From the NCBI GenBank assembly GCA_030247855.1, contig JAPDRN010000105.1, forward strand, positions 1 through 64,000: a stretch of DNA of 64,000 nt. The letters are read 5' to 3'. This DNA is from Knufia peltigerae. Taxonomy: Eukaryota; Ascomycota; Eurotiomycetes; Chaetothyriales; Trichomeriaceae. The notes beneath the pieces were generated by a model. It was not told where the DNA came from, did not search any database, and saw only the letters and a program-made list of their open reading frames with translations. The position numbers and the translations under genes are program-made. Within the stretch, counting starts at the first letter, position 1. The number at the start of each line of letters is the position of its first letter. This document shows, one piece after another, positions 33,127 through 43,250 of the stretch.

Positions 33127-34455
33127 TTAGAAGGACCCCTCAGAATACCTCCTATAGAGATCTGGATACCATTTCTGTCCCACGTCTGGGTGGCTGATGA
33201 TGCGATTCCGCAGCGAGGCTTCCCCAAACTTCACATGTCACTGTCAGCACACGAACGGTAGCGGGTCCAATATTGTGGAAAGAAAAGGTCAACATACACA
33301 TGAAAATGAGGGGCAGAGAAATTCGCTTGCGACGTGATTAATATTTGGAACTGTCGCACCAAAGGCCGGGATACGTGCACTTATTTTCGCAGCGGTTCCT
33401 CTCAATTGATCCAACGTTAGGTCGTAGCGTACGGCAAGGAAATAAGGGATGCTATAGCGCACCATCTCCCTCGGAGCCTTGAGAGTGACTCTCATTAGTA
33501 CTGTGGTCAACTTCAAGTCTCGAGATGGGCAAGACTCACAACCACTCGGTGGGTAGTGGCGTGACACCGACCCCCTGTTATGGCCTCGAAGCCTTGGGCT
33601 ATGTTCACAACGAGACTTTCGGGCACAGGGGGAGCATCAATCCATTGACCGGCCCTGTTGAGTACTTGAAGACCGCCAACAGAGTCTTGAGAAAGGAAGG
33701 TGAAAAGACCGGTAGAGTCCTTGTGAGGACCGACTCCTTGGGATGATCGCGAAGGAGGGTATTTGATAAATTTGAGCCTGTCCATATGGCCGCGAAACGG
33801 AGCAAAGGTGTCCTTCGGAAGCTCGAGACACTCAGCTACAGCCTCAAGGAACGTGGCTGCTAAGCCCGACATCTGATAAATCAAGCGGTTGGCGAGGTCT
33901 TCAGTCTTGGCATCAGGATACTGGGATACCTCCAATGTTAGTCATGCCATCGTTGACGGAGCAAGCGTCAAAGGCCTCTTACCTGGCTCGGTCCCTCGAG
34001 CCTCTGCCAGAGTGGATCGTTATCTGTCCAGTGATTTGTCACAGGAGTTCCGAAGTCGAATTGCTGGCGGAAAGTCAACCAATAGTCAATCGTGATGATG
34101 GATCCAAACGAACTTCTCTGAGATCGGTCTGCGAAGCAGTGGTTTCTGCGCCTAGCGCAGTATAGCCAAGGAAAGATGGTGAATTAATCATGCTGCACTT
34201 TTCCTTGCTTTCTGCAGGAAGATTGAAAAGCTCAGGTGCAGCACGGTGCCCCTCATCAAGCACTGACTTGAACGTTGTTAGATGAGAATATGATTTCCCG
34301 GCGTCCTGACTTACCTCCAATCCTGTGTTGATGAGATAGAGAAAGCCCACCTTGAACAAAGCATCTTTGAGTTGCTGCAAAGCAAGTGGCTTGTTCTCCG
34401 GGGAACGAAGCCTTGCGAAGTCAATAACGGGGATCTCGCTAAATGAAGTGGCCAT
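33127..34455 (-). CDS. 2-oxoglutarate/Fe(II)-dependent oxygenase (IPNS-like)
   Basis: 345 aa. Exons (minus) 34455-34315, 34266-34114, 34063-33983, 33920-33540, 33477-33298, 33228-33127. Non-haem iron oxygenase of the isopenicillin N synthase/flavonol synthase family; hydroxylates, desaturates or cyclises small substrates. N-terminal DIOX_N: IPVIDFARLR and ALFKVGFLYLINTGLE, DLREQFDFGTP (joined across intron 34064-34113). Catalytic domain: iron ligands H191 and D193 in GPHKDSTG, distal H249 in CHATTHRVV, and 2-oxoglutarate contacts R259 and S261 in VRYSIPYF. The final exon, found by extending past an apparent stop (intron 33229-33297, GTATGT), gives FGEASLRNRIISHPDVGQKW, the expected family C-terminus. 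All key residues are intact. No clear cluster partner; the nearest gene is a nitronate monooxygenase 2.5 kb away across an AT-rich block. Confidence 0.88.
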
Positions 34456-35050
34456 GATGGTGGACAGCAATTTGTCAAGTCCCAAAATGTTCTTGAACTC
34501 CTAGCATTCAAATGGGTTCAGTTTGAAACCTTCCACTGGAGATGGAACCAAAGTGTCTGCAAGATGTCGCCTCACAGATAGGGCAGTACTCTGAACATAG
34601 CAGCGAGACGGGGAGTTTCTGAGGTGTTTCAACATATGCGGAGATTTTCGCAATTTTCTTCTGCGTCAACGCTAACTACGTCACCTCGTTGTCGCTGGGA
34701 CTTCGTCTAAGCACGCGGAAGCTAAAACCTTGGGCGGTCCATGATGCGTAGACAGCCGCCGGTGCTCCTGTCGCCGCTGGTACCGTACCCACAAAGACGT
34801 CCGCCAGTTTGACCCGCAAATTGTTGATCTTAACATCTTGATACTCGAATGGGTGCAGAACTTCAGAAGAATCCTGTCTTATCATGATGAATACGATTAG
34901 TCATGAATTTCTCTCTTGGGACCATTCTCGGTCTGAATCGTGTAAGTGAACTTGGTAGGTTAGGGCGAGCTATCATGCGGGGATGCCACCTGTGGTGGCG
35001 TGGTATCAAGAGAATAGGATGTTAGGCGGATTCACCGCGCCTGCCTTATT
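34456..35050. other. 5' flank of the dioxygenase
   Basis: Normal composition. A 69-codon minus frame at 34676-34885 (contains VYASWTAQGFSFRVLRR) begins with ATG but matches no known family; it could be a gene scrap and is left uncalled. Confidence 0.35.
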
Positions 35051-36262
35051 AACTATTGACATAAAGTTCTGGTGCGCTAATGCCTAAATATAAGTTTGTG
35101 GTGTCATCAGGATTTATGAGGTAACAAGAGTTCTACACTAGTAATAAATCTATAGGTACTCTAATTAATAAGACATTACTCTTAGACTATTTAAGGTTAT
35201 ATCGCGAATTATTAAAAGAAAAGTATATCTTAAGATTTAAAAACAATTTTCTTTCTCTCTTATTCTTCTATACACTTAAATTATTTATAATAATATTATT
35301 AATCTCTTTCTAAGTAAAGCTATTATTTTATTAATTAAATTAATCTTTTATTATAATTATAGCTTTACTAATCTTTACTAGCTAATAATATACTTTCTTA
35401 ATTAAAAATTTTAAGAATAATATTTTAAATTAGGTCTAAATATAATTAGACTATAATAAAATTATAATTAATTAATATACTTATATTTTAAATTAATATA
35501 TTATTCTAATATTAAAAGTATTTTATTCTTATAAAGCTAACTTCTTATACTTATTTAGAAAGATTAAATATATAGCCTTAAAGAAGATTAATATAGTATT
35601 ATTATAACTAAAGTAAATCACTAAGAGTAACTCTTTTTTTTAATAGTAAAATAAACTTATTATATTTAGGTAAAGTGTTTATAATAATTTCTTAAGTTAT
35701 TTCTTATAGACTTTATAGAATTTCTATATTAAGTTCGCTACTAAGATAAGTCTAATAAGATTAAAGGGATTAAATTTAATGGCACTTATTTATAAGTTAT
35801 CCCTCACTAATTATATAAGGTTATTATTCTCTTTTATATTAAATAGTGTAAATAATTATTAATTATCTTTAGAAGTTTAAGTAACTTATTACTATTAAGG
35901 TTAAATACTATCTTATAACTATAAGTATAATATAGATAGAACTTAAGGTAAGAGAAGTGATAAAGGGGCAGTAAAAGATCTCTTAAGCTATTATAAAGAA
36001 GGGTTAATTAAAGTGAGTTAGAGGGCTAGATACGAAATTGGGATCGAAGTGAAGGTCATTATAAAACTAAACCTGTTCACATAATACTATATACCTAAGT
36101 AGTAATAATACGGAATCTATATTCGTGACTAATTAGTACTTAAGTTAGAATATCGCCCAATTAAATCTAGGTTCTTAAGTAATATCCACATGACTATAAT
36201 TAACGGGTACTAGATAACGTTAACTCTGATGCATTTGTTGAAGGCATGACCGTATTTTAAGA
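35051..36262. repeat. AT-rich RIP-degraded block
   Basis: Abrupt change to ~80% A+T, with CpA/TpG depleted and stops in all frames. The end (35868-36240) is a diverged copy of the repeat at 1-345. A solo LTR sits exactly at its right edge (36263). Confidence 0.8.
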
Positions 36263-36621
36263 TGTTAGACAGCCCAGGGGCCTCCTCCGCGGAGTACTCC
36301 GCCCACCTGTCTTTACAAGTTAAGACCTTTTACTAGGCTCAGACCACTCCTTTTATAGGCCCCTCTAGACGCTCATTTTTGGCTCCCTAGGCCTATTTTA
36401 TAGGCGCTTGTTCGAGGCATCTCACCACGCCTATCATTCGACCCTCCGAGGTCTCATGTCGCGGCAAGAAATGCCTTAACTAGACGGAGAATTTACGCTC
36501 CTTTTTACTATATAATAGATAGAGGACCACCTCATAGTCATTGAGGTCAGACTCGATAATACATCATATTAGACCCCTGGCATATAAATTACCTAGAGGT
36601 TGCACCTAGTTTGACACAAGA
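36258..36621 (+). mobile_element. Solo LTR, copy 2
   Basis: 36263-36616 (354 bp), starting TGTTAGAC and ending GTTTGACA, closely similar along its whole length to copy 1 (7596-7943), including CTCCTCCGCGGAGTACTCCG and TTTACTATATAA. Flanks TAAGA (36258-36262) and CAAGA (36617-36621) are a 5-bp target duplication with one C/T difference. No internal coding region. Confidence 0.88.
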
Positions 36622-36972
36622 ACTTCTTTCGCTGTTGCAAGTGTGCCAAGGAATGGTCGGAATGCTCGCGCACTGCGCAGGCCAACCCGGACAATTAAAA
36701 ACTAACCGCGCGGAGAGAATAAGAACAAGAAAACAGCTTTGTGTCCACCATACAGTACAAGACAGAGGGCTCTCTCATACCCGCCAGACTTGAGAGGACA
36801 CTTTGTCCTCTTCACCTTCTGCGGAGACTGTGTATCTGCATGGTGACAGACTGATGCCACATCTATACAGGACTACAATTTATCGTACACCTAATCTAAA
36901 CGCCGGCCGGCGTAAACGATACTTTTTGCGGATCACAGGCACTTTCTCACCACCGATTCTGAGACTCGAGAG
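36622..36972. promoter_or_regulatory. 5' flank of the nitronate monooxygenase
   Basis: 350 bp of ordinary composition between the solo LTR and the ATG at 36973. The promoter therefore starts at most a few hundred bases from an LTR carrying its own TATA-like box. Confidence 0.4.
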
Positions 36973-38037
36973 ATGACTAGCAAAGTCTCACCTCTGCAGA
37001 GGCTGCAAATTGATCTTCCTTGGACTCAGATTCCTCTGATTTCCAATGCGCCTATGAGCGGGTTCGCATCGAGCGACTTGGCAGTAGCGGTAACGCAGAG
37101 CGCTGGACTGGGCTTCATTGGCTTTCCTGGCAGTCCACGAAGGCTTGAGTCCGAATTAGAACAGGTGAAGAGGTCACTCCAAATAACCAACGTGACCCTG
37201 GTAAATCCGGAGATCTTACCAGTGGGGGTCGGAATTATCATTGTGGGCGGACGGGCCGATATATGGAGCCGAACGATTTCAAAGTATCAACCAGCGGTGG
37301 TTTGGCTCTCGTTTGGGAGTGCAACAGAATTTGACGAATGGACTACAGTTATCCGCGAAGCTTCTCCATCCACCAAAGTCTGGATCCAACTAGGAAGTGT
37401 CTGCACGGCATTGGAAGTGGCGCAAGTTTGTCGACCAGATGCCCTGGTACTGCAGGGCGTCGATGCCGGTGGTCATGGACATGAGCATGGCGCCAGTTTG
37501 CTTACACTCATACCCGAAGTGGCTGACACGCTACTAGCCTATGGTCTGGGTGACCTGCCCCTTGTTGCTGCTGGAGGCATAATGGACGGAAGGAGCGCTG
37601 CAGCGGCGATTTCGCTGGGGGCATCAGGATTAACAATGGGCACACGCTTCCTCGGGGCCATGGAGACTATTATAGACCCTGATGTCCGTCGAGAGATCTT
37701 TGATGCGAGAGATGGTGGCCTTTCCACAAGGCGTTCACGGTTGTGGGATGACATATGGGGCCCCAACCCATGGCCTCAAATGTACGACGGCCGTTGTTTG
37801 AGAAATGCTATCTATGATGATGTTCAAGGCGGCTTGAGTATGGACCAGGCCCGGAGTCGGCTTTATGACCGTGACCAGCTAACAGCTTCACGGTCGGTCA
37901 AGGTGAGAGATGTATCCACCATCTGGGCAGGAACGGGAGTTGGAATGGTGAAAAGGCTAGAATCTGCAGCAGATATTGTCGAGCAGATACAGACAGATAC
38001 GAGGAAGCGGCTAAGGGATCTTTCTCGATGGGGGTGA
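36973..38037 (+). CDS. Nitronate monooxygenase (2-nitropropane dioxygenase family)
   Basis: 354 aa, single exon. FMN enzyme oxidising alkyl nitronates (including the toxin 3-nitropropionate in its anionic form) to carbonyl compounds and nitrite. TIM-barrel family landmarks: IPLISNAPMSGFASSDLAVA at the N-terminus, the GGHGHEHG segment (166-173) with the conserved active-site His 168, the FMN phosphate-binding AAGGIMDGRSAAAAISLGA (199-217) and GTRF (223-226). Length matches fungal class I/II enzymes. Cytosolic, no targeting signal seen. It stands alone between a solo LTR and an AT-rich block, in a pocket of normal composition. Confidence 0.92.
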   Translation: MTSKVSPLQRLQIDLPWTQIPLISNAPMSGFASSDLAVAVTQSAGLGFIGFPGSPRRLESELEQVKRSLQITNVTLVNPEILPVGVGIIIVGGRADIWSRTISKYQPAVVWLSFGSATEFDEWTTVIREASPSTKVWIQLGSVCTALEVAQVCRPDALVLQGVDAGGHGHEHGASLLTLIPEVADTLLAYGLGDLPLVAAGGIMDGRSAAAAISLGASGLTMGTRFLGAMETIIDPDVRREIFDARDGGLSTRRSRLWDDIWGPNPWPQMYDGRCLRNAIYDDVQGGLSMDQARSRLYDRDQLTASRSVKVRDVSTIWAGTGVGMVKRLESAADIVEQIQTDTRKRLRDLSRWG

Positions 38038-38600
38038 TATCCTCGAAAAGGGAGGAATGTCCGCTACGACATGGATAGTTTTAGCCTCATTTTCCAGCCT
38101 CAGGCAGTTTATTTATACCTCGTAGATAAAAATTTCCAGGACAAATCTCTGACGGCATACAGGAGCGTCACGACGAAGAATGGTTACGCACAAGCACTTG
38201 TCGAAGTTCTCTTGGCAGTTGGAAGCTACGAGGAAGTATGTACAGTACGTACTATGACCCTTATTACATCACAGCTCAACAAAAAGCGGCATGATCAAGG
38301 ACGGCGTAGGCTACCTAGGAAAAGTAGGTGATTAACATGTCTACCTAATCGCTCTACAATTGATGCATGTGACTTCTGCGATTGATTAAGTGCGTAATTG
38401 GATACTTATAGGCAGGCTTAGCCTAGTGAGATGTTAACATGGCCGTGAAAGAATATCGCGAAAAGTCTCTGCAAATGCTAAACGGATAAAACAGCTCAGA
38501 ATCTCTACTTCCCACTGCTATGTTCAGACTACTACCCTACTTACAAGGCCGACACCTTGCAGAGCCTTAAGTCGCCCCACCATATAATGTAATAACCCTG
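38038..38600. other. 3' flank, no gene
   Basis: Normal composition grading into AT-rich DNA. An 86-codon frame at 38071-38331 has no motif and is not called. Confidence 0.35.
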
Positions 38601-41180
38601 TAATGTAACACTCTCCTTAACCACTATGCTATTAATTCATGCCTATTATATAACATTAGTAACGTCATTAACATGCTATTCTATATATAGATTCGCGAAT
38701 TAAGTCTTTTACAATGCCTTAGATAAGAGTTTTACCTACTTAACTTTATTCATTTAATTTTTTTACTCCTAATATTACTTTATCTATAGTTTAGCTCTCT
38801 TAATCTTCTTAATAATAATAAAGGCTTTATTTAAGTTTATTTTAACTCTTATATATCTTATAGTAGTCTTCTTCTTTATAAGAGTTAAGATCTTTATTAA
38901 TTTATATAATTATTTTATTAATTACTAAACTATAATGTTATCTAGTTTTATAGGAAATTTTCTAAATAGGGCTTTAAAGTAAGTGTATAGAACTATAAAT
39001 ATATAGTTAGGGTAAATCTAAGTATATTAAGACTAAGAAATATATAGAATAACCTATGAAATCTATTAAGATAAGCTTATAAAATAGCCTATAAAACTAA
39101 GTCTATTTTATCTAAAAGATATAACTCCTAAATATAGCTTTTAGGGTCTTATATAATTAACGTGAAGACACTATATTTAGTGAGAAAGTACGCTATAGTG
39201 CTTCGTAATATATTTTCCCTAATTATAATACCTAGACATATTTCGAAATTTTAAAAGAACTAGTATATAGTAAGTCCTAAACTTAAGCTACTATAGTTAG
39301 TAATTATTTAGAAGCTAATAGTACTTAGAAGTTATTTAGTTTTAAGGTCTTTAATAGTGAGAACTAAAATTTATATTAGGAGTACTATATTTATCTTAAG
39401 GAGTAAAAGGAAGCTTAAGCCTAGAATAGTAAGAATTTAGCTTACCTTAAGAATCTCTTTATATAGTTAATAACTAATTATAACTTATAATAAGACTTTC
39501 CCTAGTAATAATGAATAAGAAAAGAGTAAAATATAGAGAGTAAATTATCTTAGGGTTTATCACTATATAGAGGCAAAGTAAAAAGATAAGAAATATAGTA
39601 AATAAGAAAACTATAGCTTTTATTAGTATTTTAATATGTTTATCAGAAAATAACCTTATAATTATACCTTATAGGTTAAAATAAAAATATGCTATAATTT
39701 AAGAGGCCTTTCTAAATAGGGTAACCTAAAAGATAGAACATTTAGTGATATTACATTCCTAAATAATAAATAAAACTATTTTAGAGGACTTAATAATAAT
39801 TATTAAAAATATAAACTTACTAATTTATATAAAGTTTATATTACTTTAGATAATACTAAGAATAAGGCTACTTACACTAAATAGAAATAGTATTATACTT
39901 TCCTAATTAACTCTAAGCTATAAGTATTATATTAAAGAACTATAAAAAGAAACTACTTAAGATATAAAAGTAAGAAATAGTTTATATAGAGATATATTAA
40001 ATAGAGTTAGCTAGTAAAACGTGAAGATTAAAGTTAATTTACTACTAATAAAAGGTTCTATAATACTTCTAATTACTTAGGAAGTTAACACTATATAGTA
40101 ATTACTAGGATATCTCCTTAATAGTATAAGTTAGTTAGATATAATATAAACTAATAATATTATATCTTTACTACTTAAACCTTATAAAGTAAGACTAATA
40201 AGGATAAAGATAGGATTCTAGCTTAGAGTATAAATTATTAAGCTCTCTATTAATATTATTATAAATAGCTAAAGTACCTTTATTTAAGTAGGCTGCGTAA
40301 TGGGTAGGGTAACCCGAACCCGAAACCCGATACCTAACCCTAATGGGTAGGGTAGAGTAAGCCCTTTTAAGCGTTAGGTACCTGTGGGTAAGGTAAGACT
40401 TTTATCACGGGTACCTAAAACCCGATTTTTCACCCATTTAAGAGAAAAAATTAAAAAATTTAGATTATTACTTAAATTATTACTATTTTTAGCTATTTTA
40501 AGATATAAAATAGACTTTAGGGTGTCTTAGCATTACCCTTACCCTACCCTAAACCCGCGTGAGTACCTGTGGGTAGGGTACTTAATTTTAAAAAAACCCT
40601 AATGAGTACGTGAGTAGGGTAAGACTCTCTTAACAGGTTACCTTACCCTACTCATTACGCAGTCTATATTTAAGTGCCCTAAATATTAAACATTATAGTA
40701 ATAAAGAGTTATATAAGGGCTAAAGCTAGAAGATAGAAGATTATAATTAAATATAAAGGAGTTATAGTATTATTAAGCCTCTAAGTATTAAGCTATATTA
40801 GTTAGTTCTCTTTAAATTAGATAACCTTTCTTATATATACACTAACTAATAAAATAGTGACTAAAATTATTGAATTAATAGTAGCTAAAAGGCATATAAA
40901 TAAGAGGAGTGACATATAAGCCTAAGCCTTAGGTAAGAATTTTCCTTCTTTACTAAAAATAGATAATAGAGACTTTATTCGTTTAAAGATACTATTAGTA
41001 TAATCCCTTCTTAATATACTTATATAAGTTTAGAGATACTATACCACTAATAATAATTTAAATGTGTAATTATAGGAAACTTTATCACTAAAATATAAGT
41101 ATCATAGCTAGTAAGCTCTAGTGTCTTACCTCTTCTAAACCTACACCTTTATTAGACATTAGTTACGTAAGGAGTTTCTG
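38601..41180. repeat. Large AT-rich RIP-degraded block
   Basis: 2.6 kb of TA-rich, stop-saturated DNA with no usable frame, interrupted only by the hAT-type element at 40289-40666. A heavily mutated transposon is probable but unidentified. Confidence 0.8.
40281..40674. mobile_element. hAT-type non-autonomous element (MITE)
   Basis: Element 40289-40666 (378 bp). Its ends are imperfect inverted repeats: left TAGGCTGCGTAATGGGTAGG against the complement of the right end, TAGACTGCGTAATGAGTAGG. The 8-bp target TATTTAAG is directly repeated immediately outside (40281-40288 and 40667-40674), the hAT superfamily duplication length. The interior is rich in GGGTA/TACCC subterminal motifs on both strands and has no coding capacity. 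Much richer in G+C than the surrounding RIP-mutated DNA. Confidence 0.9.
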
Positions 41181-41396
41181 TGCGTAAAGCACTCACAATA
41201 TAACGCGATCTTCACAGAAATGTTGCTAAAGGTCTGCTTGGGAGACATGATCCGGGACCACCATACTGTACGTGGTGTGTGCTACTATATATTCTCCCTT
41301 TCCTAGCGCTGTTCGTAACGTTCAATTTGGCATGTCCATCGCCAATGTGCTAACCCTAACTATAAGACGCTTGGGCGGCCAATTGAACTATCCCCT
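41181..41396. other. 3' flank of the beta-lactamase-fold gene
   Basis: About 215 bp of normal composition between the AT-rich block and the stop codon. Confidence 0.3.
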
Positions 41397-43250
41397 TTAG
41401 ACATTGTCGCCCTTCTTCGTCAACTCCAGCCTTAACGCCGGCCACCGCACGCCCTTCACGTTTCCATCCACAGCTTTAACGATAACCACGCGATCAATGC
41501 TTCTTCCTCCGTAGAGTAAAGAGCCATCCACTCTCAACCAACTTGCGTCCGCGTCTCTGAAAACTGCCTTCCCTTCTCGCTTTTCCATCGTCCCGTCGGC
41601 GCTTTCTGAAGACAAGGGCTCTATGCCCAATCGCCAGTCCTCCAGAACCACCTCTTCCTCCAGATCCTCTCCTGAGGACAGGACCTCGGAATGCACAATA
41701 CCTGCAGGGTAGATCCTGAACTCATTAGGAAGCGTTGCGCCGATACCAACAACGCTCTGCGTAAAAATCCCATTTATTGCCGCGAGCATATCGCTGCCAT
41801 TTCGGTAAAATCCTTCCACAATCAGGCCCGGGCCGGAATCCAGAGACAGGGTCAGGTTCGCTTCAAAGCCGTCTGCGCTGGAGAAGTACGCCCCGGTGTA
41901 GGCATTTTCAGCTTGTTCCCTCGCAACCACCTCAGCGGCGGCGACCACCCGCGCGACGACGACTTCGCTGAGAGCTCTCAAGGCAAATGGAGTGTCCCCC
42001 GCCGTGAGGAACGTGAGCCCCAACCCGTATCGTGGAATGAGAGCGATTCGTGAGTTATAGGCTTGGACGGAGCCGTCCTTGGCGTAGATATCAATTGTGG
42101 TCGAGTCGCCCTTAGCGGTGCTGGGGAAGGGGAGCAGGGTAGAAAAAGGGACACGATAAATTTCCCATGGCGCGCCGACGGCAGACGAAATGGAGGAGGT
42201 AAAAGAATGGGGTTGCAGCCAAGCATGGATAAGCCCTGCTGTGGGGAGGATGGTTGTGGAAAGGCTAAGGATCGAATGTAGAAAGCGGGAAAGGTCGTTC
42301 GCGCTGGTGTAGAGACCGCTAGCGGGCGCGTTGATGCCGAAGGAGGAATTAAAGCTGGAGTTGGCAATGGGAACAATGAAATTCGAGGATTCGGTGGCCG
42401 GAGAGACTCCCGAGTGTGTCATGTTCAGAGGAGAGAGGATTTGGTTTTGGAGGAGTGTAGAGAAGGAGGTATTGGTATTGGAGTGACGATGAAGGATTAG
42501 CCCGAGGAGGGAGAAAGCCAGGTTACTGTACGCGGGGTAGGTGGCGGGTGCGAAGACTGAGGTTGAGGAGGTGGAAGGATTGGAGAGAGCAGACAATAGA
42601 GTACGTTCGGTGCATCCTTCTGTGAGACCAATGATGCCACATGGAGGGAAATCGGATGTTTTGAGGGGCGGGAAACCCAAAGATTCGTAGACGGGGACTA
42701 GATCATATATCTCTGGAAATCCGTAGTTCTGGGGGATCCCAGAAAGATGTGATACGAGGTGTGAGACTGTTACGTTGCACCAGGGAATTGGTGAAGAAGA
42801 ATTTGTATGCCTGAGTTCTGGAAAAAAGTCGGTGATGGATGACTCAAGACCGATATCGGATTGGAGCACGAGGAGAGTTGTGAACACCTTGCTGATAGAC
42901 GCAGCCAAGTACTGAGAGTCGCCATCGATGGAATTGGCACTAAGACGAGAGCGCTCAGGTGCGAGATGATGGTAATCCCAAATGACTGGATCTGATTCTG
43001 GGGCCGACAGAGATGTGATAGCAACAGAGAAGGAAGTATTCTCAGCAGCGAATCCGGCCATAGAGGAGTTGGAAGAGGCGTCGTTAAGTAACATCGTAAG
43101 GTTGGCAGCCACATCTTGGAAAGAGGACGAGGTTGTAAGGACAGGTACAGGCAGGAGAGGTCCGCTCATCGGTGGGATTGCTCGGGAAAGACTAGGGATT
43201 GCAAGAAACGCACCCAGTGCCAGAGTGAGCGAGGAAGCCATTGCGATCAT
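41397..43250 (-). CDS. Secreted serine beta-lactamase-fold hydrolase
   Basis: 617 aa, single exon. Class C beta-lactamase/penicillin-binding-protein family (LACTB/esterase-like); fungal members are thought to hydrolyse esters, lactones or peptides, and some sit in metabolite clusters. Catalytic S118-x-x-K121 (SISK) and the second motif Y241-S-N243 (YSN) are intact; a third KTG-like motif is not obvious. The N-terminus MASSLTLALGAFLAIPSLSRA is a signal peptide (using either ATG at 43250 or 43241). At least nine N-x-S/T sites (for example NLT, NTS, NVT, NMT, NGS) agree with secretion. The C-terminal ~150 residues form a beta-rich extension. The intact frame sits between two long RIP-degraded blocks with no other gene for kilobases. 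Confidence 0.9.
   Translation of the reverse strand: MIAMASSLTLALGAFLAIPSLSRAIPPMSGPLLPVPVLTTSSSFQDVAANLTMLLNDASSNSSMAGFAAENTSFSVAITSLSAPESDPVIWDYHHLAPERSRLSANSIDGDSQYLAASISKVFTTLLVLQSDIGLESSITDFFPELRHTNSSSPIPWCNVTVSHLVSHLSGIPQNYGFPEIYDLVPVYESLGFPPLKTSDFPPCGIIGLTEGCTERTLLSALSNPSTSSTSVFAPATYPAYSNLAFSLLGLILHRHSNTNTSFSTLLQNQILSPLNMTHSGVSPATESSNFIVPIANSSFNSSFGINAPASGLYTSANDLSRFLHSILSLSTTILPTAGLIHAWLQPHSFTSSISSAVGAPWEIYRVPFSTLLPFPSTAKGDSTTIDIYAKDGSVQAYNSRIALIPRYGLGLTFLTAGDTPFALRALSEVVVARVVAAAEVVAREQAENAYTGAYFSSADGFEANLTLSLDSGPGLIVEGFYRNGSDMLAAINGIFTQSVVGIGATLPNEFRIYPAGIVHSEVLSSGEDLEEEVVLEDWRLGIEPLSSESADGTMEKREGKAVFRDADASWLRVDGSLLYGGRSIDRVVIVKAVDGNVKGVRWPALRLELTKKGDNV

Noticed and set aside
33289..33567. 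Apparent stop giving a shortened dioxygenase C-terminus
   Set aside because: A GTATGT intron (33229-33297) leads to a final exon with the expected family ending.
40300..40650. Telomere-like TAACCC/GGGTAA runs
   Set aside because: The motifs are irregular, occur in both orientations and lie between inverted ends with an 8-bp target duplication, so they belong to the hAT-type element and are not telomeric or interstitial telomere sequence.
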